Positions 27,295-37,881 of a stretch of 64,000 nucleotides of DNA are shown piece by piece (position 1 is the stretch's first letter; every line of letters begins with the position of its first letter). The position numbers and the translations under genes are program-made. The DNA is from Dimorphilus gyrociliatus (taxonomy: Eukaryota > Annelida > Polychaeta > Dinophilidae): the NCBI GenBank assembly GCA_904063045.1, contig CAJFCJ010000025.1, forward strand, positions 868,001 to 932,000. Reading direction: 5' to 3'. Under the pieces are notes generated by a model. The model was not told the origin of the DNA, did no database searches, and worked only from the letters and a program-made list of their open reading frames with translations.

Positions 27295-28710
27295 GAATTT
27301 ATCTAGGCTATAAAGAATGAAATTCGTTTAAATAGTTGCAGAGAGGCTAACAATGTCTCTCAAACCCAACAAGTTTATAAATGATTATTTCCTTAATGAA
27401 CATTCCTTTTATAATAGCCCTTAAACTATTTTTGACACGTATTCTGGATATACTTCATTACTCATTACATCTTCATATTACATAAACATGCAAATCTAAT
27501 AGTAATAATAAATTCATTCCTTATCCTCGAAGGCGTACAAGTTGTAAATTTTAGCTGGCGTATGTAATATTATTAATATGAATATATTACATGTATACAG
27601 TATATATTGTATATATATATACAGTATGTACATGTAATTTTGCATTAAACTTCTTTTTAATAAGAAAATCTTTGTGTTCTTTTTTACATTATTCTAATTT
27701 TCTTTATCTCTCCCTGTTCTCCTTTCCAGCATCTTTTCTATATTAGTTTTAACTATTCATTTGTTGTGTTACTTATCTTTAGATTCAATTCATTTCAAGC
27801 TTAATGTATTTACTGGAATAAATGGAATAACCTACTTTTTTAAATATATTTACTTGATTAAGTTTTAATAAAATTTAAGCTCTAGATGGCACTGTTGTCA
27901 TTATTTATTATGTCAGAATGTATTTTTTCTATCCATCCATCTATCAAACTCTCTATCTATTGAACTATCTGTTCCTCTATTTGTTAGTTTAACTAGTACC
28001 ATTCTACACGAGGCATACAGAGTTTCTCTAGCGTAGAAAAGGCAGAAGAGTGCACAAGAAGTTGCAATAATCTATAAACAGCATATGTAGTAATATATTC
28101 AATTGATACATTACTATTATATAGAAAAAGAAATCTTACAATAGCAATGTTAATTATATACATTAAAATAATATTAATATGTTTTATATAAGAAAGAGAG
28201 TTTCGCTTTTGTTTTTATTAGCATTCAGTGTTTCGTTTATAATAATATTTTGATCTTACGAAGACAATCCTGTTTTTTCTTTTCTTTGTAATTTCTCTTT
28301 TTGTTTTTTTTCATTTATAGAATATATATCTTTAGGCTTAGGATAATCAATCTTTATATCTTGCTGATTGAATATACATAAAAAAATCTCCTATACAAAT
28401 CAAGAAAATATGGATTAGGTTTGATTAAGAAGTATCATTAATTAATTTACAGATTGTTGAAAACAAATATTAATCATAAGCTACTTTTCCAAGTAGCAAT
28501 GGGCATTTGTTAAACTTCTACCAAAATGAATATGTTACATGGAAGATGCGAGAAAAAACTATCCTGGTTTCATCATAATCTTTTCTTTTGTATTTGTATA
28601 GATATAATATAGGCTAGAATAGTACAACATTCCACAATAAACATCAATAAAAATACAAGAGTTTTTTATGTTTTCTTCCTATTTTTCTTTGCAAGTATTC
28701 CCTATTCGAC
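27295..28710. other. Intergenic between GPCR genes C and D
   Basis: AT-rich spacer with no exon seen. Around 27583-27637 a TA-rich inverted repeat (TACATGTATAC arm, then GTATGTACATGTA) includes two CAGTAT units and could fold as a hairpin. Confidence 0.6.
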
Positions 28711-29798
28711 TTAGAAGAGACTACTCTTCATCTTTCTACAAGAACTCGCAATAAATTTGCGAAAGCTAGAATTAAATATAACAAAGATGATCGGATTCCA
28801 AATTGCTGCCAAGTAGACTATTAAATAAACGAGCATTGTTTCACTTGTAAAAGCTTTCAATAAGGCTAAACAAATTGGCACGAATGAAAGTGTTGACAAA
28901 ATAGAGATTGTTACCATACACTTTACAATTTTTGCGTTTCTATTTGCAGTTTGTTGATAAGCTAAAAAGTGAAAAACGAAGGAAATTTTAACAAGAATAA
29001 TGTAGATTTCAATGTATTGTTTATGGTATAAAATCCTTTCTTACCGTTTCTTTGCGGTTCTTTATTACCTGGTTGCTGTTGGCAAGTAGTTTCAGCAGCT
29101 ATTGCTCTACCTCCATTCGTATTCGTTGTCAACTCGATTTGAATAAGATTCTGCCTCCTTTTCATAAGTTTCATTCCAATTAAAATATAAAATATACATT
29201 GTAAAACAACGCTTAATATGAAAATGGCCGCCATTATACAACTTGCAAAACAATAACCTATACAGGTTTTTCTAAACTCAATTCCAGCAGCTAGAGATAA
29301 TATAAAGAATACGACACACATTGCTAAGGACGAAAATTTCAATATTTTACCATTCTTGTTTACAGGAACATAGACGCTTATAAGACGTTCATAAGCAATT
29401 ACTCCTAAAAGTGACGGTGTAAATGTTACACTAAACATTGTTGCGCTTAGGAAAACTTTTACAAAACCTACAAATTCTATCCATAATATTTGTTTCTGGA
29501 TGACGTCATATATAACATTTCCAGTTAGTGAATTGAATATAGGTATAAAAGATATTAAGAATACGCACGATATCATATTATTCAATGAATATATTATAAA
29601 CAACATTTGTGAAACATTCATATTCCTGCGTTTTGAAATATAGAAAGCTAACATAAATGAATTACCAATTGCAGATAGTAGAAATATTATAGGTGATACT
29701 AAATAGACTGACCATAATTCGGCTTGGCTAAATATATCGGCATAGTTGGCTCTATAACTAACAATAGATGAAAATACTTTCGAATGGGATAAATTCAT
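28711..29798 (-). CDS. Divergent class A GPCR, cluster member D (2 exons)
   Basis: Exon 1 is 29798-29045 and exon 2 is 28961-28711, joined in phase 1, giving 334 residues. TM1 has LSAIGNSFML. TM2 reads YSLNNMIS with Asn at the Asp2.50 position. AYERL (an E/DRY variant) follows TM3 and is succeeded by SVYVPVNKN, very close to gene B. Extracellular loop 2 has CIGYC. Intracellular loop 3 is polar and Gln-rich (TCQQQPGNKEPQRN) up to the splice site. TM7 is AAIWNPIIFVIFN, then SSFRKFIASSC. NLS at residues 2-4 is a possible glycosylation site. The layout and intron match the neighbours, so it arose by tandem duplication. Ligand unknown. Confidence 0.88.
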
Positions 29799-31224
29799 AA
29801 TTCTATTCAGCTTTACGATATCGTTATTCTCTTCTTTCCGCTCTCTTACTCTGATTATTTATTCTTTATATGTGTCGAAATGTTAAAAAGCTTTATAAAT
29901 AAAATAAGTAAAGAGCACATTCATAACAATATACTACTGTTCTATAAAAATAGAATATTTTCCTCAGCTGCGAACTGGTTAGAAACTACTTCTCAACTGA
30001 TTTTAACACAGTTAAATACTGTATATATTTTAGTAATATAATATATATATATATTAGTGTATTAGTATATAATCCATTTATACATATGTAGTAGTAAAAA
30101 TAATTCTTCGTAACTGTAATTTGTAATCTATTAATTGTATAGAATTCAATACATCCACGAACGCTACAGTGCACTTGATAAGCTTTGCCTTATGCTACTT
30201 TGAGCGTTCTGCATTAATCTCTATTAAATCTATTTTTATTAAACAAATTAGTAACCTTAATACTAAAATGTAAATCTTTATCTTTTATTCTATAAACCTT
30301 TATAGTTAACATCAAAATGTCATGCAAAAGAAGTGCCATACTTATTATATATGGACAGAAATGTAGAAGACTTTTACTCTAAAACTTAACTATAGTAGGA
30401 TTGTGGTTATTTGGTTAAATAGAAGGGGACTTTCTATTAGTTATTACATTTATTTATGACCCTAGTATTTTCAACTTTACCTTATCCTTACAAAAAAGAA
30501 AATAAATGGATAATTAACGATGAAATGTAAACCTGGGTTTCATATTATCATAATTTTTAGCTTTTGATTAGACATGTAGAAAACTATTTATGTGTTAGGT
30601 TGTCATATTCATACAATAGAAACTGGGGTAGGGGATAGCATTAATTGAGTAGCAAATATTCCAGTTTACAATTAGGACAAAGGTACTGCAAGAAAACTTT
30701 CTTGACCAATCACTTCCCCTTTTCAAGTGGAAATGAATATTAAATAACTTTTCATGTTTATATTTATTTTCTACACCTAAATTCTACGGCTATATAAATA
30801 ATATTTAATTGCGCGAAATTCTATAAGGTTGTTGACTATGAATTACTTTAATAGTTGGGGAGACTTTTTCTTATAGTTTTTCTCTTTGAAAAACAGCACG
30901 ACGTTACTTAGTACTGTATGCAATTTTTTCCAATTTTTTTTCCTTATTATTCTCTCTCTCTTTCTCCATTTTCGTTACATATCTCCCTCCATCCATCCCT
31001 CCCTTTCTCTCCTAGCGTTTCTTTTACTCTCTCCTCTCAGCCATTACCCTTTTTTATGCTTTTATTCTCCCTCACTATGAGTGTGTGTGTGTGTCTGTTA
31101 GTCTTTTTTATTGTCTGTTTGTCTTTTCGTTTTTCTTCCCTTTCACTTCCCTATGAAACTCTTTTCTTTGATAAGTATTACTAAATAGTATCATTTCTAA
31201 ATCTACAAGTAAAACAATTTTTAT
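29799..31224. other. Intergenic between GPCR genes D and E
   Basis: No exon recognised. A short (TA)n near 30040-30055 and a pyrimidine-rich region at about 30950-31150 (CT and GT runs) produce only low-complexity frames. Confidence 0.6.
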
Positions 31225-32316
31225 TCAAGAACTATTAATTCTATTAGTCCTTTTGAAACACCTGCAAGTGAACAAATGACCGAATAAAAGCTCCAAAAAT
31301 AATCTAAATTTACAATCGAACATAAAGAGAAGAATCGGATTCCAGATGGCATTAAAAAAAATTATCATGAATAAGAGGAAGGATTCAATTTTAAATAATT
31401 TCAATAGAACCAGACAAATTGGTGTATAAGATATTGTTGTTACTATGAACGTTGATATTAAACATTTAACCACTCGAAAGTTTCTGGCAGAACTCTGAAC
31501 TGTTAAAAAGAGATGAGTAAATATTAGGAAAAGAGTTAATTATTTATTGATTTCTTTACCGTTATTATTTTGATTATTGACATTATTAATGGTTCTTCCA
31601 TCCAAACTCTTAGGTACCGATCTTCTACTCTTTATTCTCTTTATCAACATAATTGCTATTGTAATATAGAATACTATTTGACAAAATGTACTTAATAAGT
31701 ACGTTGTAGAAAGACTAATATTTGAAAAGCAAAGTCCTGAACAGTTTTTACTTGCGTAGATGCTATTCGTTGCCGAAAAAATAATAGATATACAAATAGC
31801 CGAAATGCTAAACCATTTGAAAAACTTTTGCCTTTGGCAAAAAAGCTTATAAATAATAACAAAACGATTGAAGGCTATTAAGCTTAGAAGGCATGCTGTT
31901 GACATAAGAAAAAATAACGAAAAGCATACATATACATTCACTGTAAGAGGAAGCTGAAAGCCTACTATCCTCTTTGGATTTAATTTAATCATCACTTCTA
32001 CAACTGAGTATCTAACTACTAAAGGTACAAAAGCTAAAAAAACTGATACAATAGTATTCAAAAATGAATAGATTAACATCAAAGCATAACATAATTTAGC
32101 AGAGCTGTATTTTTTTTCATAATAAATTATTACTAGAACATTACCAATTATTCCAGCAGTACCAGCGAACGGGGCAAGACAATTAAGAACCAATCTCTCA
32201 CTAAGATTAAACATTTCGATGAATGGTACTTCAGTTGCTATTAATGATGGAGCAGCTATTGGATTAATGTTTGTAATTAGCATCTTGAAAAATCTTCTTT
32301 GAATTACCAATAACAA
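31225..32316 (-). CDS. Divergent class A GPCR, cluster member E (2 exons)
   Basis: Exon 1 is 32316-31560 and exon 2 is 31499-31225, joined in phase 1 over a 60-bp intron, giving 343 residues. TM1 has AGIIGNVLVIIYY. TM2 reads IYSFLNTIVS with Asn at 2.50. AFNRF follows TM3, so Asp of DRY is Asn. Extracellular loop 2 has CSGLC. Before the splice site, intracellular loop 3 is Asn-rich (NNVNNQNNNG). TM7 is NAIWNPILLFMF with Leu in place of Tyr of NPxxY, then DCKFRLFL. The tail is Cys-rich (CRCF). The first ATG is used; a second at codon 12 (MLITN) is also possible. It is a paralogue of A-D and the most distal member of the array. Confidence 0.87.
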
Positions 32317-35060
32317 TAGGTTTATGAGAAAAAGAGTGGCGGAGGTAGAGAGAGCTAGAGAGTTAGAGAGAGAGACAGAGAGAATGTGTGTCTATGCGTA
32401 AGCTATACTCACTAAAGGATATAACATCAAAGCTTTCTCAGCAAGATGATAGGACTTTTATCCAAGCTTAGGGAATAAGAGTTAAGAATTGCTATCTATA
32501 GATTAGTAAATCGAGGAATAAACTGTTTTTAATGATTGTTTACTCAAACACTTTAAATAAATATTATATATCTCCAATAGTAGTACCTTTATGCGTTCAA
32601 CGTTAACAGATGAGACTGCTAAGAGAGAGTATAATTTCGGAAAAAAAAGATAAAATAATGATTTATCGCTCTAAATGTTTTAATATTATGCAATACGTGC
32701 CGTCAAGACTTTTCTTAAACTTTATTTTAAATAAATATTCTACTTGAAATAATTTTCCATGACTGTTTCTTTAGATATCGTAATTATTATTTCTCTCTCT
32801 CTCTCTCTCTCTCTCTGTATCTCTCTTTTTTCACTTCTCCTAAATAACAAATATATATTTACCTATAAAACGGAAATGAGGACAAACAGAAAATTAGAAC
32901 CTTGCAGTACTCCTAGTACTTTGTTCATCTTCTTACTTAATAAGTTATCACTACTTTTCTATCTTCCCTCAAGAGAAGAAATGTCACCTTCAAATTATTT
33001 AAATATTTATCTATTACACTTGAAAGTAGCTATGTCAGCAAACTTCTAAATAATAAATAAAGATTCAGATAGATATTATTTAATACAGACAGCTTCTATT
33101 GGACTAGTTAGAAAATGAGGACATGAACCTTGATGAAGTGTAAAAACTATTAGCCTAAGTTGACTAGGTTTTCCTTTCTTTTGGCTTAAACTAACGAAAC
33201 CCTAGCCCTTATGGGCGTTTACAACAACTTTTAGTTAATATTTCATGATTTAAGGAAGAATTAGGAAAACTGTTTCGATTCGATTTCATCTCTAATCTAT
33301 CCCTGATCCTCTGTTATTCCTCTTTATACAATCGGCTATGCTTCGTCTATAAACTATCAAGCGTATAAATAAAATTAATAACTAGTAATTATATTAATTT
33401 AATAACTGCTTATTTGTCAGTCTAGTAAGCGGATAAGATAAATGAAGCTTACTTATATTGTTGATAGTAAGGATGAAATAGTCCAATGGTTCTCTTAGAT
33501 AGAACGCATATATTAAATTACATTTTTCACAAGGAAATCAACTTTTAAAAGTCCCGATATCAACAAAATGAAGACATAACAAAATTGTATCATTTCAAAA
33601 TCGTTTTTCCTCAATTAATCAATATTTCTTATCTTATTTTTTTAGATAAAAAGAATGCGGAAACTTTAAGCTACTATACATTTTTAAATATTATAAAAAT
33701 AGATATGGAAATACGAAACAAGTTCAACGTACTCTAATAGAATATATAATTATCTATTTAAAAGTAGTTGTAACCCTGCCGCCATCTTTTGGAGAAATTT
33801 TATTAATAATTAAAAGAGCTTAAAGTTTGTCATAAAGTTGGGAATATTAAATTTTGACTAAAAGGCAAATATCCTTTCTATATTCGAATAAAGCTTGTTT
33901 TAATGGCAGATATATAAATTAATAAGAAGTAATTCATGAATAATAAATACTACGGTATATTCGTCTAATTTAGGCAACTTTAACGAGCGTTTATATTTAG
34001 GTCAATAGAAGAAGGAAGAAAAAATAGCGAAAAAAACTTCTATATGTATACACAAATGTCTTAACCTTGAAATGTAGGACAGTTATATTTACTTAATAGT
34101 TTTGTATAACTGATTTATAGGCTAGATTTGAGACTATTAGATATTACTATGAAGCCCATCCAACCATTTTATTTCTCTTGGTTTTTTTTTATCTATCCAG
34201 TTTCAGCTAAATCTATATAAGTAAGAACTATTAGGATTTTTAAATAAGGGGACACGATTATAATCTATATATAAGATATAGCATGCAAAATGAATAAATT
34301 AAAAAAAATAACAGTGTAGAAGAATTAATATAGAAACTAATAAAATTCAACTAGCATATCTCGGTTAATTAACTGTAATAAATATATATCCTTCTTTAGT
34401 AGTAATCTTTAGAGAGAGAGAGAGAGTGTGTGGAATGGATAAAAAAAATAACATATTTGTTCTTTACGGTATTTTAACAAATCTCTTCTTATATGTTCGA
34501 TCATTCTCTATTCATGGTTTGTCAGTCCATGCATCGTACAAACTGACCAAACATCTTTTACAAACCATGAAAAATTTTAATTGCAATTATTCATTCCATC
34601 ATAGTTCATAAAAGTATATTTAATTAGTAGTTTCGAAGATATATCTAGGTTCATTTCCCAACCAAACTATCAAGGTCGTAGCAAATATAAATGTGTAGGA
34701 AACTCAAATAGAACTTATGGAGTTTTCCTGGAAATTCACTCCATTCTCACACATAAATCCAATGGTATGAAGAGATAGATAGAGAGAGAGAGAAAGAGAG
34801 CAAACTGTATAAAGGTTGTTGTCTTAAGAGAAAGAGAATTTTCATGAAATTTTCTTAAAAAATTAAAGACAATATTGTAAATATTAAAGATCGTTTGTCT
34901 TTATTTTCTGCATTACTGAAAACCCCTTTTTACGTTCATTTTAGAGAATCGTTCGTATTAATTCCTTTCTTTTCTCTTCGTTAGACTTTAATACAACCTT
35001 TTCTTTCTTTCTTTTCTATTATAAAATAGTTTTAATAATTGTTATTTAGTTTCTGGAAAA

Positions 35061-35068
35061 TGACGTCA
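35061..35068 (+). promoter_or_regulatory. CRE palindrome TGACGTCA (distal)
   Basis: A perfect cAMP-response element, the CREB/ATF binding palindrome, lies 191 bases upstream of the GPCR start codon at 35259. Confidence 0.55.
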
Positions 35069-35183
35069 TTATTGAACTACGTGATGTTTATAGTGAACCT
35101 TTAACCCCAAACTCAAAGAAAATGCAAACTATGTAGATTAATGACCAGGCAGAAAGGCAACAACTGGTAGAACAAAATTCAAA

Positions 35184-35191
35184 TGACGTCA
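35184..35191 (+). promoter_or_regulatory. CRE palindrome TGACGTCA (proximal)
   Basis: The second perfect CRE, 68 bases upstream of the same ATG and 116 bases from the first. A TATA-like CATAAATA at 35202-35209 follows closely, so the two CREs and the TATA-like box form a compact candidate promoter. Confidence 0.6.
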
Positions 35192-35258
35192 CAGATGGTT
35201 ACATAAATAAGCTGGCGAGACAGAGAAGCTTCAGAGGAGTTTAGGCGTTCTATTTATC

Positions 35259-37315
35259 ATGACAGAAGCGGCATCAGACGACTCAAAGAATTATATTTAT
35301 ATATGTGTCAGCGTATTAATAATATGTATAATAATTATTGTAGGATTAATTGGTAAGTTAAGAATTAGTTAAGTAATTAATTTTTATTAATATTCTATCA
35401 TAATTTTATTATTAAATATTTAAAAAATGGAAGAAATATACTTAATTATTTTAATATATAGGCTTATAATACTTATAAACTGTTTATTACAGTATTTATT
35501 AACTAAATATTTTCTCTTTTTCCTCTTTCTTCGGCTTCTTCTTCTTCTTCTTCTTTGACTTTTAAAATAGGAAACATTCTGGTTATAATTGTTATTCAAA
35601 AAATGAAGAGAAAACTACAAACCTCCTGCAATTATTTGATTATGAACTTGTCAGTTTGTGATTTACTTTTCGTATCAATAGTTTTACCATTTTCGGCTTA
35701 TACTTACATAATTCAACATTGGAATTTATCATGGGTACTTTGTCAATTCTTAGGCTTTTTTAGCTATATGCTTACAGGTAAGAGAATTTTTAATAAATTA
35801 AATAACGTAATTAATTGAGTTATATATACATATATCCTAAATATGTTCATATATACTGTATATAATATATATAATTTATATAAATATATATATATAACTC
35901 AAGGTGACTAACGACCTTGAATGCCCCATGTCAAATTAGTGAAAACTCAAAAGTTTATTTAATGTAACTGTAAACGTCACGTAGAGATTTGGAACACCAT
36001 AACAGAGGAGAACGGAAAGAATATCCATTTTCTTTACACAAACTAAGCTTTTGTAACGGAATAGCTTTCCAATAATTTTTTTATGTAAATTAAAGTTTCC
36101 AAATTGGTTTACAGTTTACTGTATAACTATAAATATTCAACCTTGATTTCTATGCATAAATAAGATAAGTAGCTATGTATGTATATGTTACTACTTTCAT
36201 TTCATCCTCCGTTATACCCTATATGAAATAATTTATTAATCATTTACTTAATCAAGGTCGTTAGAAGCACGTATTTCCCGAGTTGATCGCCTTTAATTAA
36301 GCTCTTTTATACAAAATTTCAAGTATAAAGGAGACCATCAAAGGACTCTCTCTTTTAATATTGTCTTAACCTTTCATAGATTTTTAATATATGTATAAAA
36401 AATGAAATACGTTCCAAGATATTAATCTCCTCTCTTTTCTCTCTCGCTCACTCTCTTCTACTTCTTCTTCTTCGATCTTTAGGTACAACGTTAATCAACA
36501 TAACGCTTATTGCCTGGACTAGATATAATTTGGTAACATGTCAGAAAATAATATTACCGAAGACCGGCTGGAAAATTCGATTGGCTATTGCTTCTTCTTG
36601 GGTGTTACCCGCTTTATGCCTACTTCCCCCTTTAACGAGAGTTTGGGGGCGATTTGATTACGTTCCTATTTTGGTTACTTGTAATCTACTATTGGATAAG
36701 GATTCGAAATCTTTTAAATTAGTTCTTTTAGTAACCAGAGCAGTTATACCGAGTATTCTCTGTGCCATTTGTTATACTTCAATCTACAAAACAACACTAA
36801 AGTAACAATAAACTTAATTTATTTCAAAATAGATACAAAACAAATATTAAGGCCTATCTAAATGATTCTAGGTTGTTTAAATATATTTTATCATTCTCCT
36901 TGTATACTTTCAAAATAATTAGTCTGGAGACAATACTTTAATTAATTGGTTCATTAGTCTTAATTAAGTTTATTATTACTACCGAAGAGCTAAATTTACA
37001 ATGATAAAAAAAGATGGAAGAAGATCGGATAAGAGGGAAATATATCTAACTAGAATGACTGGAGCAATTTTTGCCGTTTTTACTATTTCGTATTTCCCTT
37101 GTACAATTACAAGCGCAATCGACTGGCAAAAACCTCTCAGTAAACATTTTCACATGTTTTGCGCCTTAACGGTCTACATAGGAAGTGCTATTAACCCTAT
37201 TTTATATGGTCTACTCAATCCAACGTTTAAGAGGGCTTACAAGAATTTGTTGCGGAAGAATTATGGTTTGACAGAAACTAAAACAGATAAAGCACCACTA
37301 ACAGATAGGTGGTGA
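35259..37315 (+). CDS. Class A GPCR, possibly moody/Tre1/GPR84- or melatonin-like, 4 exons
   Basis: The exons are 35259-35352, 35571-35777, 36483-36801 and 36988-37315 (intron phases 1, 1, 2), giving 315 residues. The N-terminus before TM1 is only about 12 residues. TM1 ends LIGNILVII, with the intron splitting the Gly codon before the conserved Asn. TM2 has MNLSVCDLLF. TM3 is followed by WTRY (R114-Y115) in place of DRY. TM4 has SSWVLPALCLLPP. TM6 is FAVFTISYFPCTI, and TM7 has SAINPILYGLLN with an intact NPILY at 276-280, then PTFKRAYKNLL. It has no close similarity to the tandem family next door: the intron positions differ and the canonical motifs are kept. In family terms it recalls the moody/Tre1/GPR84 and melatonin-receptor branch, but the assignment is tentative. 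Two CREs and a TATA-like box lie upstream. Confidence 0.88.
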
Positions 37316-37881
37316 TTGTCTTTATTGATTGTAAGACTATCAGAACAAATGGACACAATTTCGCACCAAGACACGCACATGTACATGTATAAATTATATT
37401 TTATATGGCGCAGAACTATATCTCTTCTATCTAGATAAAAAGTTCATTCTTGAACGCTTAAAACATTCTAATTTCTGGGAAAATTCCTATAGAGTTTCTT
37501 ACTAAAAATACTGTAAAATATTTGTACAATTAATGAGACTTTCTTGAAAAGTAACCGTATTGAATATTAGGGTTTTACTTGAAATACATCATTATTATAA
37601 TTGATTGAATTAATTAATTTATTCATTCATTTGTTATTTATTTATATCATTGTCATTTTCGTATATATAATTCTTTCTTTCTGCTCTTTTTTTCTTTTTA
37701 ATTCGTTATGGAATACATACATCATTATTCAATTAATTATTAGAAAGCAAATGGGAAAGAAGCATGTCAATACGTCATAATAAACTTATTTACACGAAAT
37801 AATGTCATTCATTAGTCTTCTTTAACTCTTTTATATATATATACAGATATATATATATATATTCTTCTCATTCTTCTTCCT
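37316..37881. other. Convergent 3' spacer
   Basis: The 3' ends of the GPCR (+) and the SH3BGR-like gene (-) face each other here. The spacer is AT-rich with a (TA)n tract near 37832-37860 and no coding content. Confidence 0.65.

Larger units (their letters stand above)
32317..35258. other. Intergenic between divergent GPCR genes
   Basis: GPCR E (-) and the next GPCR (+) diverge from this region. A (CT)n tract lies at 32791-32817, with GA runs near 32350-32375, 34410-34426 and 34780-34800. No exon is seen. Its last 200 bases form the promoter region of the downstream GPCR. Confidence 0.6.

Noticed and set aside
29511-29519. TGACGTCA-like site inside GPCR D exon 1 (others near 50252 and 62494)
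   Set aside because: These lie in coding sequence, in an intron or in the 58.9-64 kb gene-free region, away from any start codon, unlike the pair at 35 kb. Probably chance.
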